Positions 45,065 through 53,188 of a DNA stretch of 64,000 nucleotides are shown here, piece after piece. Position 1 is the first letter of the stretch. The number at the start of each line of letters is the position of its first letter. This stretch comes from Pseudorhodobacter antarcticus (GTDB lineage: Bacteria; Pseudomonadota; Alphaproteobacteria; Rhodobacterales; Rhodobacteraceae). Position numbers and translations under genes: made by a program. Under the pieces are notes generated by a model. That model worked only from the letters and a program-made list of their open reading frames with translations. It was not told where the DNA came from and did not search any database. The stretch lies in the NCBI GenBank assembly GCA_945860375.1, contig CAMAQR010000011.1:25836-89835 (forward strand). The letters run 5' to 3'.

Positions 45065-45089
45065 CCCGTGGATTTTTAAGGACAGATGA
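45065..45089 (+). repeat. dispersed element, copy 10
   Basis: CCCGTGGATTTTTAAGGACAG with TGA tail. The core reads GGATTTTTAAGGACAGATGA where copy 2 has GGATATTTAAGGACAGATGA, one base different. It lies 34 bases beyond the dacB stop codon on the opposite strand. Confidence 0.7.
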
Positions 45090-45122
45090 CTCAATCTCCA
45101 GGCAAGTTTAAGTGGATTTTGG

Positions 45123-46610
45123 CTAAAGATACAGGTCCGCCCAACCCGCGATCAACTGCCCCTGCAAGCGCCTTGCGCGTTTGGCCCATCCGGCTCCGCC
45201 TTCGGGGGCTTCGCGTTGATCCATCGGCAGGGCGTCGCGACGGGGCAGATCGGCGGTGAAGATCGCGAAGGCCAGTTCTTTGTCCGGGGCCTTGGTGACA
45301 TAACCCGCAAGGCAGGACACGAAGTTGAGCGTGCCGCTTTTGGCATGGCAGCGGATGGCGCTGTCTTTTTGCTCGCCGCCGTCGGGACCGACCAGCCCCC
45401 TCTCGCGCAGCAATCCGTGCAGCATTGGCCCGGTGGAGGTGCCGCGCGCGCGGATCATCACCATCATCATGTCGGCAACGGTGATCCGTGACGCGGGCCC
45501 CAAGCCGGAATGGTCGCCAAAAACCCCGGTGATGCCGAAGGTGGCCTGCGCCCATGCGGTCATCGCCGCCGCCGATCCTGACAGCGTCGCAGCACCTGAT
45601 GCCGTCAGCCCCACCGCCTCGGCTGTCAGGTTGGTGGAAAACTTCAGCATGCCGCGCAGCAGGTCGGGCAAAGGGTCGCTTTGGTGTTGCACGATCACTT
45701 CGGCAGCTGCGGGCAGAGTCGTGATGATCTGGGCGGCTGGCAGCACAATGCCTTGGGCCGCGCACAGGGTCTGGAACACTTCGGCGACATAGGGAGCCGG
45801 GTGGCGCACCGGCAACCAGCGGCTGCCATCATCGCCCAGCGCGGTTTCGGCCACAGACCAGTGATCTTCGGCGGGTGGGCTGGTCTCATAGGCAAAGATC
45901 GGCAGATCGCGCGCGGCCACCCGCATTTTCGCCATCTTCACCGGCGGCACAAAGCGTTCGCCGCGCGCGTCCATCGCCAGCGACCATTTTCCGTTGGCGC
46001 GCTTCCATTCAAAGTTCACGCGGTTGAAGTTCAGCATCAAGCCGGAAATCGCCGGATTGTAGCCGACGTGATCGGGCTGATCCGCCGCGATCCGGTCCAT
46101 CTCCGGCAAAGCCCCCGCATAGGCCAGGAAGCGCCCGGTCACCCGCCGCACGCCGCGCGCCGCCAGGGACGCCACCAGATCGCCCATCTTGTCGGTGTCA
46201 AAGGTCGGATCGCCGCCACCGGCAAGGATCAGATCGCCGTCCAGCCGCCCATCGGTGACGGCCCCCGTGCGCAACACGCGGGTGGTGAAGCGATGCGATG
46301 GCCCCAGCTTTTCCAACGCATAAAGCGCCGTGACCGCCTTGCAGACCGAAGCCGGGGGCAGGGGCATTGTCGCATTGGTGCTTTCCAGCAACCGCCCCGT
46401 GCCTGCATCGGCCACGGCAAAGGCCACCACACCCGCGCCCAGCTTGGCTGCGGTGACCAAATCGGCAACGCCCTTGTCGGCGGGCCTTTCCGGGCGACGT
46501 TTCGGGCGCAGACTGTTGGCTGGCCCCTCGGCCCAAAGCGGCATGGCCACGCCGGCCAACAGTCCGCCCAAAATCCCCCGCCGTGTGAGATTGCCCACGA
46601 TCCGCCCCAT
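45123..46610 (-). CDS. dacB: D-alanyl-D-alanine carboxypeptidase/endopeptidase (PBP4, S13 family)
   Basis: The 495-residue penicillin-binding protein has an export signal with twin arginines (NLTRRGILGGLLAGVAMPLWA), active-site SxxK in PPASVCKAVTALY near 87, SxN in KFSTNLTAE and KSG in CHAKSGTLNFVSCLAG. S13 enzymes trim or cleave peptidoglycan cross-links in the periplasm. The start is at 46610; the longer start at 46655 adds a non-signal segment. It is followed upstream by nadD on the same strand, 45 bases away. Confidence 0.92.
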   Translation of the reverse strand: MGRIVGNLTRRGILGGLLAGVAMPLWAEGPANSLRPKRRPERPADKGVADLVTAAKLGAGVVAFAVADAGTGRLLESTNATMPLPPASVCKAVTALYALEKLGPSHRFTTRVLRTGAVTDGRLDGDLILAGGGDPTFDTDKMGDLVASLAARGVRRVTGRFLAYAGALPEMDRIAADQPDHVGYNPAISGLMLNFNRVNFEWKRANGKWSLAMDARGERFVPPVKMAKMRVAARDLPIFAYETSPPAEDHWSVAETALGDDGSRWLPVRHPAPYVAEVFQTLCAAQGIVLPAAQIITTLPAAAEVIVQHQSDPLPDLLRGMLKFSTNLTAEAVGLTASGAATLSGSAAAMTAWAQATFGITGVFGDHSGLGPASRITVADMMMVMIRARGTSTGPMLHGLLRERGLVGPDGGEQKDSAIRCHAKSGTLNFVSCLAGYVTKAPDKELAFAIFTADLPRRDALPMDQREAPEGGAGWAKRARRLQGQLIAGWADLYL

Positions 46611-46655
46611 CTCGAAACCACCCCGATCTTTACCCGGCAGGGCAGGTCTGTGCAA

Positions 46656-47252
46656 TCACCGCTTCCACTCGCCCCGCGCACGGATCTCGCTGGAAGACAT
46701 GTCGTTCAGGGGCACGTTGACAAAGCACCACGCGGGTGCGGGCTTTGATCCGATGCCTTCGCCCCGGTAGATCCGGTGCACCTGAAACGCCCTTGCTGCC
46801 ACCGACAGACGCGCCTGCACACCCGCACCGGGCCGGGCCAATACCCCCACGGGCACAGCGCGCAAGATATCGCGCCAGCGGTTCCACTTGTGAAACTGCA
46901 CCAGATTGTCGGCTCCCATCAGCCAGACAAAGCGCACGCCCGGATAGATCGCCTTCAACCGGGCCAAAGTGTCTGCGGTGGCACGGGTGCCGAGGCGGGC
47001 CTCAAGATCGGTGATCCGCACCTTCGGGTCCGGCATCACCTTGCGCGCCTGCCGCATCCGATCCGCCATCGGCGCAGGCTGCCGCGCCTTCAACGGGTTG
47101 CCGGGTGTCACCAGCCACCAAACCTGATCCAACCCCATCCGCTTGATCGCCTCACGGGTGATATGGGCGTGGCCTTCATGGGCGGGATCAAACGACCCGC
47201 CCAAAAGGCCAATGACCATGCCTTTGTACCCGATGGGGAAACCCTGTTTCAT
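46656..47252 (-). CDS. nadD: nicotinate-nucleotide adenylyltransferase
   Basis: The 198-residue protein has the nucleotidyltransferase signature [22 protein letters not shown] (HxGH), [21 protein letters not shown] and C-terminal SSSEIRARG. It makes deamido-NAD+ from NaMN. The start at 47252 matches the N-terminal extension common in Rhodobacter NadD. It probably heads an operon with dacB. Confidence 0.94.
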   Translation of the reverse strand: MKQGFPIGYKGMVIGLLGGSFDPAHEGHAHITREAIKRMGLDQVWWLVTPGNPLKARQPAPMADRMRQARKVMPDPKVRITDLEARLGTRATADTLARLKAIYPGVRFVWLMGADNLVQFHKWNRWRDILRAVPVGVLARPGAGVQARLSVAARAFQVHRIYRGEGIGSKPAPAWCFVNVPLNDMSSSEIRARGEWKR

Positions 47253-47386
47253 CGCATATCGCTAGACCATCTTTTGCGGCGCTTGGAGGGTGAAAATGCG
47301 CAAAGAACGCAAAGACCCGCATCAAGTGGCAGCAAAGCCGGGATTTTCACGCGAAAGCGGCAGCCACAAAGCCGCCGCCATCGCCC

Positions 47387-47980
47387 TTAATCATCACGAG
47401 GCACCACGGGCAGTTTGTGCGCAATGCCCTTGTGGCAATCGATGCAGGTCGATCCGCCTGACAAGTCCGTCCCGTGCGCCACCGGTTCCATCTTTTCCTT
47501 GGACCGCGCACGCTGGGCGTCGAAGTTCATCGCGTCAAAGCTGTGGCAGTTGCGGCATTCGCGGGAATCCGTTTCCTTCATCACCTTCCACACATGGGTG
47601 GCAAGGCGCAGGCGGTTGGCCTCAAATTTTTCGGGCGTGTCGATCACCCCGGTCAGCTTGCCCCAGACCTCGGCGCTGGCCTGTACCTTGCGCACCATTT
47701 TTGGCCCCCAGGCATGCGGCACATGGCAGTCCGAACAGATCGCCCGCACGCCGGACGCATTCTTGAAATGCACGGACTGTTGATATTCCACATAAACCGT
47801 GTCGCGCATCTCGTGGCACGAAATGCAGAATTCCAGGGTGTTGGTGGCCTCCATCGCGGTGTTGAAGCCGCCCCAGAAGATGATCCCGGCCACCAGGCCA
47901 ATCACCAGCAGCACGCCCTGACCCATCAGAACCGAGGGCCGCTTGAACCACCGCCAAAGCCTGCCAATCCACCCAAACAT
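47387..47980 (-). CDS. NapC/NirT-family tetrahaem cytochrome c
   Basis: The 197-residue protein has one N-terminal membrane anchor (SVLMGQGVLLVIGLVAGIIFWGG) and four CxxCH haem motifs: CISCH, CSDCH, CRNCH and CIDCH. NapC-type proteins oxidise quinol and feed periplasmic reductases. The start at 47980 (MFGWIGRL) is preferred; the extension to 48046 is not family-like. The dihaem cytochrome gene lies 71 bases upstream on the same strand. No reductase is adjacent, so the terminal acceptor is not apparent. Confidence 0.9.
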   Translation of the reverse strand: MFGWIGRLWRWFKRPSVLMGQGVLLVIGLVAGIIFWGGFNTAMEATNTLEFCISCHEMRDTVYVEYQQSVHFKNASGVRAICSDCHVPHAWGPKMVRKVQASAEVWGKLTGVIDTPEKFEANRLRLATHVWKVMKETDSRECRNCHSFDAMNFDAQRARSKEKMEPVAHGTDLSGGSTCIDCHKGIAHKLPVVPRDD

Positions 47981-48051
47981 CGCTTTTCCTTTCAAACCGG
48001 GGTGCGGCTGCCAAGGCCAAAGCCCTGCCAGCCGCAGCGACGGCAAAGTGG

Positions 48052-48774
48052 TTACTCTTTCGGCAAGGTTGCCAGATAGGCGACCAGATTGGCCGAAACC
48101 TGATGGTCGATCGCGCGCAAGGCGGGCATCGCCTCGCCCGGTTGACCGTTCAGCACCTTGTGCATGACCTCCCAGGGGTTGTCGGACAAAGACCCAAGCG
48201 GCGGCATTTCCTTGGGCAGTTTGCCGTCAAGGCCATGACAACCGACGCAGGCGGTCACAAACACTGCTTGCCCGGCCGCCACATCGCCGGTCGAGGCTTT
48301 GTCGACGATGTATTTGGTGTAATCGACCTGACCCGCGACCACAAAATTCGCCAGATCAAGCAGATCCTGCTCGGCCAGCTTGTCGCCATAGCCGTGCTCG
48401 GGGGCCGCCAACAAAGCCACCACCGCCGCCGGATCGCCGCCGATCATGCCGTTGATGCCCTTGATCCCGGTGGCGTGGCTGCCCTCTTTATAGGCCCCCT
48501 CGGCACCCAGACCGTCCCAGCCGTGACATTCCTTGCAGCGCCAATTCGCCGCCGGGTCCGCCGCGTACTTCGCATTCGCCGCCGGGTACAGCGGGTGGGA
48601 TTCGGTCGGCGCTTCGGCCTTCACCACCTTGTACCATTTGTCATAAAGCTTGCCGCCGCGCGCGATCGACCCTTGGTCAATCTCGGCCACGGCCATGGTT
48701 CCCAGCAAGATGCCACCCAAGGCCAAAGCCCCGATCACACCTTTGCGAAAACCGCTTCCGGGTTTCATCATCAT
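48052..48774 (-). CDS. dihaem c-type cytochrome, periplasmic
   Basis: The 240-residue protein has a signal or anchor segment (GVIGALALGGILLGTMAVAE) and two cytochrome c domains with CKECH and CVGCH motifs; LPPLGSLSDNPWEVMHKVLNG and MPALRAIDHQ supply likely methionine ligands. The layout resembles dihaem electron carriers. The start is the ATG at 48774 after AGGAGGAGC. An FNR-like half-palindrome lies about 100 bases upstream. It precedes the NapC-type gene and is probably in the same operon. Confidence 0.87.
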   Translation of the reverse strand: MMMKPGSGFRKGVIGALALGGILLGTMAVAEIDQGSIARGGKLYDKWYKVVKAEAPTESHPLYPAANAKYAADPAANWRCKECHGWDGLGAEGAYKEGSHATGIKGINGMIGGDPAAVVALLAAPEHGYGDKLAEQDLLDLANFVVAGQVDYTKYIVDKASTGDVAAGQAVFVTACVGCHGLDGKLPKEMPPLGSLSDNPWEVMHKVLNGQPGEAMPALRAIDHQVSANLVAYLATLPKE

Positions 48775-48877
48775 AATGCTCCTCCTGTTACAGTCGGGTT
48801 GATGGAAAGAGGAGTGTGCCAGCGGCGCACATTCGCCCTTCCGGCGCATACTAGGCGCCAATTGTCGCAGGGCGCGC

Positions 48878-48889
48878 TGATGTGGATCA
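48878..48889. promoter_or_regulatory. FNR-like site TGAT-GTGG-ATCA
   Basis: TGAT-N4-ATCA is the core of the TTGAT-N4-ATCAA FNR box; only the outermost bases differ (C and T). It lies about 104 bases upstream of the cytochrome gene, in the intergenic region shared with ettA. Anaerobic control of the cytochrome pair would be consistent with it. Confidence 0.35.
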
Positions 48890-49000
48890 TTGTGGGGCAA
48901 CTGCACCGCAACTGTGCAAACCTGCACAGGGTCAGCCTGCGTTGCACTTTTCACCGGTTCCGGCTATGTCGCGTGCAACCCGATCTTATGGAGAATCCCC

Positions 49001-50656
49001 ATGGCCTCGTATCAATACGTCTACCACATGGAAGGCGTCTCCAAGACCTACCCCGGTGGCAAGAAGTGCTTTGAGAATATCCACCTGAACTTCTTGCCCG
49101 GCGTCAAGATCGGCGTCGTCGGCGTCAACGGTTCGGGCAAGTCCACGCTGCTGAAAATCATTGCCGGCATGGACACCGATTTCAAAGGTGAGGCCTGGGC
49201 GGCCAAAGGCGCCAAGGTCGGCTATCTGGCGCAGGAACCCTATCTGGACCCGGCGCTGGACGTGAAGGGCAACGTCATGCTGGGCGTGGCCAAGCAGACC
49301 GCCATTCTGGAACGCTACAACGAGTTGGCGATGAACTACTCGGACGAAACCGCCGATGAAATGGCCGCGCTGCAAGACCAGATCGACGCGGGCAACCTGT
49401 GGGAACTGGAGGCCTCGGTCGGCGTCGCCATGGACGCCCTGCGCTGCCCGCCCGATGATGCCGATGTGGAATCCCTGTCGGGTGGCGAGCGCCGCCGTGT
49501 AGCCCTGTGCAAGCTGCTGCTCGAAGCCCCCGACATGCTGCTGCTGGATGAGCCGACCAACCACCTTGATGCCGAATCCATCGCCTGGCTGCAAAAGCAC
49601 CTGATCGCCTATCGCGGCACCATCCTGATCGTCACACACGACCGCTATTTCCTTGACGACATCACCTCGTGGATTCTGGAACTCGACCGGGGCCGTGGCA
49701 TGCCCTACGAGGGCAACTATTCCGCATGGCTGGAACAAAAAGCCAAACGCATGAGCCAAGAGGCGCGCGAGGACAAGTCCAAGCAAAAGGCGCTGGAGAA
49801 GGAACTGGAGTGGATCCGCTCCGGTGTCAAAGCCCGTCAATCCAAGGGCAAGGCCCGTCTGGCGCGCTACAATGAAATGGCCGGCCAAACGGTGCTGGAA
49901 CGCGCGTCGTCCAGCCAGATCATCATTCCAAATGGCGAACGTCTTGGCGGCAAGGTGATCGAGGTTGTCGGCCTGAAGAAACACATGGGCGACAAGCTGT
50001 TGATCGAAAACCTGTCCTTCACCATCCCGCCCGGCGCCATCGTCGGGGTCATTGGCCCCAATGGCGCAGGCAAATCCACCCTGTTTCGGATGTTGACGGG
50101 CAATGAGGCCCCGGACGAGGGCGAAATCACCTTGGGCAGCACGGTGCAACTGTCTTATGTCGACCAATCCCGCGATGCGCTGGACCCGAACAAAAACGTC
50201 TGGGAGGAAATCTCGGGCGGGTCCGAAGTGATCCAACTGGGTGATATGTCGATGAACAGCCGGGTGTATACCGGCGCCTTCAACTTCAAGGGCACTGATC
50301 AGCAAAAGAAAGTCGGCCTCTTGTCGGGCGGTGAACGCAACCGCGTCCATATGGCGAAACTGCTGCGCTCGGGCGGCAACGTGCTGCTCCTTGACGAGCC
50401 GACCAACGATCTGGACGTCGAAACCCTGCAGGCGCTGGAATCGGCCATCGAAGATTTCGCCGGCTGCGCCATCATCATTTCGCACGACCGCTTCTTCCTT
50501 GACCGGCTGTGCACCCATATGCTGGCCTTTGAAGGCGACGCCCATGTGGAATGGTTTGAAGGCAACTTTGAGGCCTATGAACAGGACAAGGTGCGGCGTT
50601 TGGGGCCAGACGCCTTGGAGCCAAAGCGCGCGAAATACAAGCGGTTCAGCCGCTGA
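49001..50656 (+). CDS. ettA: energy-dependent translational throttle protein EttA (ABC-F)
   Basis: The 551-residue cytoplasmic ABC-F protein has two ATPase domains: Walker A GVNGSGKSTL and GPNGAGKSTL, signatures LSGGERRRVALCKLL and LSGGERNRVHMAKLL, and Walker B LLLDEPTNHLD and LLLDEPTNDLD. The arm and P-site tRNA-interaction linker lie near 245-320 (EQKAKRMSQEAREDKSKQKALEKELEW). The ATG at 49001 follows GGAGAATCCCC. EttA gates translation initiation according to energy level. Confidence 0.94.
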   Translation: MASYQYVYHMEGVSKTYPGGKKCFENIHLNFLPGVKIGVVGVNGSGKSTLLKIIAGMDTDFKGEAWAAKGAKVGYLAQEPYLDPALDVKGNVMLGVAKQTAILERYNELAMNYSDETADEMAALQDQIDAGNLWELEASVGVAMDALRCPPDDADVESLSGGERRRVALCKLLLEAPDMLLLDEPTNHLDAESIAWLQKHLIAYRGTILIVTHDRYFLDDITSWILELDRGRGMPYEGNYSAWLEQKAKRMSQEAREDKSKQKALEKELEWIRSGVKARQSKGKARLARYNEMAGQTVLERASSSQIIIPNGERLGGKVIEVVGLKKHMGDKLLIENLSFTIPPGAIVGVIGPNGAGKSTLFRMLTGNEAPDEGEITLGSTVQLSYVDQSRDALDPNKNVWEEISGGSEVIQLGDMSMNSRVYTGAFNFKGTDQQKKVGLLSGGERNRVHMAKLLRSGGNVLLLDEPTNDLDVETLQALESAIEDFAGCAIIISHDRFFLDRLCTHMLAFEGDAHVEWFEGNFEAYEQDKVRRLGPDALEPKRAKYKRFSR

Positions 50657-50688
50657 TCGCGGGCGGATAGTTCCGCGCCATCGGAACG

Positions 50689-50725
50689 GGTTCACCCACC
50701 ATGCCACTGATGTGGTGGGTGAACC
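50689..50725. repeat. 13-bp inverted repeat, REP-like hairpin
   Basis: GGTTCACCCACCA (50689-50701) and TGGTGGGTGAACC (50713-50725) pair perfectly around 11 bases. A C-rich run CCACCCACCCCACCCCCCCC follows (50741-50760), G-quadruplex-prone on the minus strand. It lies 33 bases after the ettA stop and beside a REP-associated transposase remnant, so it may be a REP element or serve as the ettA terminator. Confidence 0.7.
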
Positions 50726-50782
50726 TTTCTTGCGGCAGAACCACCCACCCCACCCCCCCCCTTGCCCACTGTCGTCGACATT

Positions 50783-51010
50783 GCGGCTCCACTTGGTTTG
50801 TACTTGGCCCAGCCGGACATCCCGAGGGACCCGCGCATCCGGCCTGTCTGCCGACCGTTTGACCAACCCATGTTTCGCCGGATTGCCCCAACAACAGCGG
50901 ACATGCGCTGTTGATTCTTGCGGGTCGCGGATGTGATGATCCCAAATGCGGCGCTGCCAGATGCCCTTTTCGCACCGATGCGCCAAAGCGACGGTGAAGA
51001 AAGTCGACAC
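50783..51010 (-). pseudogene. REP-associated tyrosine transposase (IS200-like), internally deleted
   Basis: The minus-strand frame reads VSTFFTVALAHR, the N-terminal motif of REP-associated transposases (usually GTxFFTVTLADR). It then jumps directly to KGIWQRRIWDHHIRD, CCWGNPAKHGLV, RSADRPDARVPRDVR and KWSRNV, which match the family's C-terminal half. The central HxH-containing catalytic part is missing, so the gene is dead. Homologous protein is in one frame, with no start codon of its own. The flanking 525-bp gap holds no other gene. Confidence 0.65.
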
Positions 51011-51202
51011 GGTTTCCGCTTTGGGGCGAAGATGCTGCGTCATCTCCAAAACCTGTCGCGTCAAGGTCAACAGCCCCTGACGTTCTGCGTGAGATGGACG
51101 CCGACCCACTGCCCCCGCCCAAGAACGGAACCAAACCCCGCCCCCAAACGTTTCCACCAACAGGACAGTCAAACCCGCCCAATGGGCGAAAAGGAGGGCT
51201 AT

Positions 51203-51280
51203 ATGAAGGGTATCATTGCGTGGTTGATGGGGGTGCCGGTGATCGCCATCATCCTGCTGTATTACTTCGATTTTTTCTAA
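51203..51280 (+). CDS. 25-residue membrane peptide
   Basis: ATG 51203 to TAA 51278-51280 encodes MKGIIAWLMGVPVIAIILLYY plus DFF, almost entirely one membrane span. AAAGGAGGG seven bases upstream is a near-perfect ribosome site, and a two-hairpin terminator follows immediately. These features make a real small protein likely. Similar one-span peptides occur in rhodobacteria, but I cannot name a function. It is too short for routine gene callers. Confidence 0.6.
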   Translation: MKGIIAWLMGVPVIAIILLYYFDFF

Positions 51281-51291
51281 ATGAACCCATC

Positions 51292-51353
51292 GGAGGCCGG
51301 GCGCGCACCCGGCCTCCCCAAACGAAAAATGCCAGAGCGGTGCTCTGGCATTT
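51292..51353. terminator. double terminator hairpins between the small membrane peptide and DUF3309
   Basis: First hairpin: GGAGGCCGGG (51292-51301) with CCCGGCCTCC (51308-51317). Second: AAATGCCAGAGC (51327-51338) with GCTCTGGCATTT (51342-51353), a perfect 12-bp stem with A and T flanks on either side. The second hairpin can terminate both strands, serving the peptide gene and the convergent DUF3309 gene. Confidence 0.75.
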
Positions 51354-51377
51354 CCGCTTGGTGGCCGGCAACAAAAC

Positions 51378-51542
51378 CTACATCCGGCCCGTAAAAACCA
51401 AAATCAGCACGATGATCAGAACGACGCCCAACGCGCCGACGCCACCATGGCCAAAGCCATAACCATAGCCGCCCAGACGGCCGCTGAAACCGCCCAGAAG
51501 GGCGATGATCAGCAAAATAATCAGAATGGTCCCTAATGACAT
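51378..51542 (-). CDS. DUF3309 small membrane protein
   Basis: The 54-residue product reads MSLGTILIILLIIALLGGF, a glycine-rich middle (GRLGGYGYGFGHGG) and VGALGVVLIIVLILVFTGRM. Two membrane spans around a Gly/Tyr loop are the DUF3309 pattern. The start at 51542 follows GGAGTGACGCG. It lies directly downstream of csbD-like gene on the same strand, with a 32-bp gap. The family is associated with stress-induced genes; the function is unknown. Confidence 0.85.
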   Translation of the reverse strand: MSLGTILIILLIIALLGGFSGRLGGYGYGFGHGGVGALGVVLIIVLILVFTGRM

Positions 51543-51574
51543 CGCGTCACTCCTTCAAAAAGCTACGGTCCGGG

Positions 51575-51781
51575 TCACTTGCCTTTGAGCACGGCCGCGA
51601 CGTTGTCGGCGGCGTCATGGGCGCTGTCCTTGGCCTTGCCATAGGTGTTTTGCACCTTGCCTTCGACCTGATCCAGCGCACCTTCGGCTTGCAGATTTTC
51701 GTTGCCGATGGTTTTGCCCACGCCCGTTTTGACCTTGCCAGACATTTCCTTGGCCGCGCCAACGATACGATCTTTGTTCAT
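51575..51781 (-). CDS. CsbD-family stress response protein
   Basis: The 68-residue protein has the CsbD core MNKDRIVGAAKEMSGKVK, KTIGNENLQAEGALDQVEGKVQ and a repeat-like ending KAKDSAHDAADNVAAVLKGK. CsbD-like proteins accumulate in general stress; biochemical function is unknown. The start at 51781 follows GAGGAGAAGTCTT. It heads a likely two-gene unit with DUF3309. Confidence 0.9.
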   Translation of the reverse strand: MNKDRIVGAAKEMSGKVKTGVGKTIGNENLQAEGALDQVEGKVQNTYGKAKDSAHDAADNVAAVLKGK

Positions 51782-51949
51782 AAGACTTCTCCTCGGGTAC
51801 ACATTTCAAGGGCAGGCCCCGGCCGGCCACCATCGCGCAAGGCGCAAGGCGTCCGTCGAGTGGCCGTTTGGTCTGCTTGAACAAAGAACGCGTGGCGGCG
51901 CGGAACGGTTCCAATGCCGCGCAATATTTCCGAAATGCACCCGTTCCGG

Positions 51950-52333
51950 TCAGTCCGGCACCACCCGCGGCTTGCCCGCTGCGTCGATTGCCACAAAGGT
52001 GAACAGCCCCTCTGTCACCTTTTCCCGCGCAGATTGGCGGTTGCGCAGCACCCATGCCTCAATCTGAAGACCCATCGAGGTGCGACCCACCCGCACAATC
52101 TGCACATAGATGCACAAGACATCGCCCACCTTGACCGGACGGATGAACTGCATGGCGTCGATGGCCACCGTCGCCACCCGGCCTTGGGCGCGGCCCGCCG
52201 CCACAATTCCCGCCGCCATGTCCATTTGAGACAACACCCAGCCGCCAAAGATATCGCCATTGGTATTCACATCGCGCGGCATCGCAAGGGTGCGCAGGGT
52301 CAACTCGCCAGAGGGGGCATCAATCGGGTCCAT
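51950..52333 (-). CDS. acyl-CoA thioesterase, YciA/hotdog family
   Basis: The 127-residue hotdog-fold protein has TLAMPRDVNTNGDIFGGWVLSQMD (active-site Asp region) and the VAIDAMQFIRPVKVGDVL strand. YciA-type hexamers hydrolyse a broad range of acyl-CoAs. The start at 52333 (MDPIDAPSGE) follows AGGATTACCG. A perfect FNR box lies 55 bases upstream, implying oxygen-dependent control by the neighbouring FnrL. The gap 51782-51949 beyond its stop holds no gene. Confidence 0.87.
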   Translation of the reverse strand: MDPIDAPSGELTLRTLAMPRDVNTNGDIFGGWVLSQMDMAAGIVAAGRAQGRVATVAIDAMQFIRPVKVGDVLCIYVQIVRVGRTSMGLQIEAWVLRNRQSAREKVTEGLFTFVAIDAAGKPRVVPD

Positions 52334-52387
52334 CGGTAATCCTGCGGGCAAAGGTTAAGGATTGGTTAAAGTGGCTGGGTCAAGTTA

Positions 52388-52401
52388 TTGATTAAAATCA
52401 A
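52388..52401. promoter_or_regulatory. FNR box TTGATTAAAATCAA
   Basis: The site matches TTGAT-N4-ATCAA at every fixed position. It lies 55 bases upstream of the acyl-CoA thioesterase start and downstream of the fnrL terminator, so it should act on the thioesterase gene. It overlaps the A-rich tail of the terminator region. Confidence 0.7.
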
Positions 52402-52402
52402 T

Positions 52403-52426
52403 AAAAAAAGGTCCCGAGTTGGGACC
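52403..52426 (-). terminator. rho-independent terminator of fnrL
   Basis: On the minus strand GGTCCC-AACTC-GGGACC is followed by TTTTTTT. The stem touches the fnrL stop codon (52426-52428). Confidence 0.85.
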
Positions 52427-53169
52427 TACCCGATCATCCCACCATCCGAATCGTCACCGGTCTGTTCCATCAGCCGGGCAAAGCTGGGCACCACGACGTG
52501 CCGTTTGCCCTCCAGCCCGATCACCCCATCCCGTTTCAGGGCACTCATCTGGCGGCTGACGGTTTCCAGGGTCAGGCCCAGATAATCGGCCATGTCCACA
52601 CGGGTCAGGGGCAAGTCAAACACAATCGCCCCCTTGGGCACTCGCTGGGTCAGCGAAGCATCCCGCCGCGCGATGATGGTCAGAAGGCTGGCAATCTTTT
52701 CCCGTGCCGTCTTGCGGCCCAGCAACAGCATCCATTCCCGCGCCGCGTCCAATTCATCCAGCGTCATCTCCAACAGCCGCTGGGCGACATGAGGGGTGGC
52801 GGCCATCATTTCCTCAAACGGCTTCTTTCGAAAACAGCACATCACCAGATCGGTGGTGGCGGTGACATCAAAGGCGGCAACCGGGCGTCCCGGACGGCCC
52901 ACGAAGTCAGAAGGCAGCAACAGCCCCACCATCTGCCGCCGCCCATCCTCCATGGTCTGGGTCAGCGTCGCGATGCCCGTCACCACCGAGGCCACAAAAT
53001 CCATCCGGTCGCCAGACCAGACCACCGTCTGTCCGGCCTGAAAGCTGCGGTAATATTTGATCTCTTCCAATTGCTTCAATTCGTCGCTGTCACAGCGGGC
53101 GCAGACAGCCCGGTGCCGGATCGGACAGTCACCGCAATCATGCGGCGCATATTTCACGTCGTGAAGCAT
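52426..53169 (-). CDS. fnrL: FnrL oxygen-responsive Crp/Fnr regulator
   Basis: The 247-residue protein has N-terminal cysteines CGDCPIRHRAVCARC and a further CC in LVMCCFRKKPFEE that can hold a [4Fe-4S] cluster. A cAMP-fold domain is followed by a helix-turn-helix YLGLTLETVSRQMSALKRDGV. The sequence fits Rhodobacter FnrL, which activates anaerobic respiration, haem and photosynthesis genes. The start at 53169 (MLHDVKYAPHD) aligns with FnrL. It is divergent from hemN, sharing a perfect FNR box. Confidence 0.94.
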   Translation of the reverse strand: MLHDVKYAPHDCGDCPIRHRAVCARCDSDELKQLEEIKYYRSFQAGQTVVWSGDRMDFVASVVTGIATLTQTMEDGRRQMVGLLLPSDFVGRPGRPVAAFDVTATTDLVMCCFRKKPFEEMMAATPHVAQRLLEMTLDELDAAREWMLLLGRKTAREKIASLLTIIARRDASLTQRVPKGAIVFDLPLTRVDMADYLGLTLETVSRQMSALKRDGVIGLEGKRHVVVPSFARLMEQTGDDSDGGMIG

Positions 53170-53188
53170 CGTGCCCGGCCCTTTACGT

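Noticed and set aside
47296..47400. Short open frame MRKERKDPHQVAAKPGF with a GGAGGG site between nadD and the NapC-type gene
   Set aside because: The frame runs antisense into the cytochrome gene without a plausible end; it could be a remnant, but support is too weak.
48986..50690. Minus-strand extension of the REP-transposase frame through the whole ettA gene
   Set aside because: Only the part at 50783-51010 resembles a protein family; the rest is antisense to ettA.
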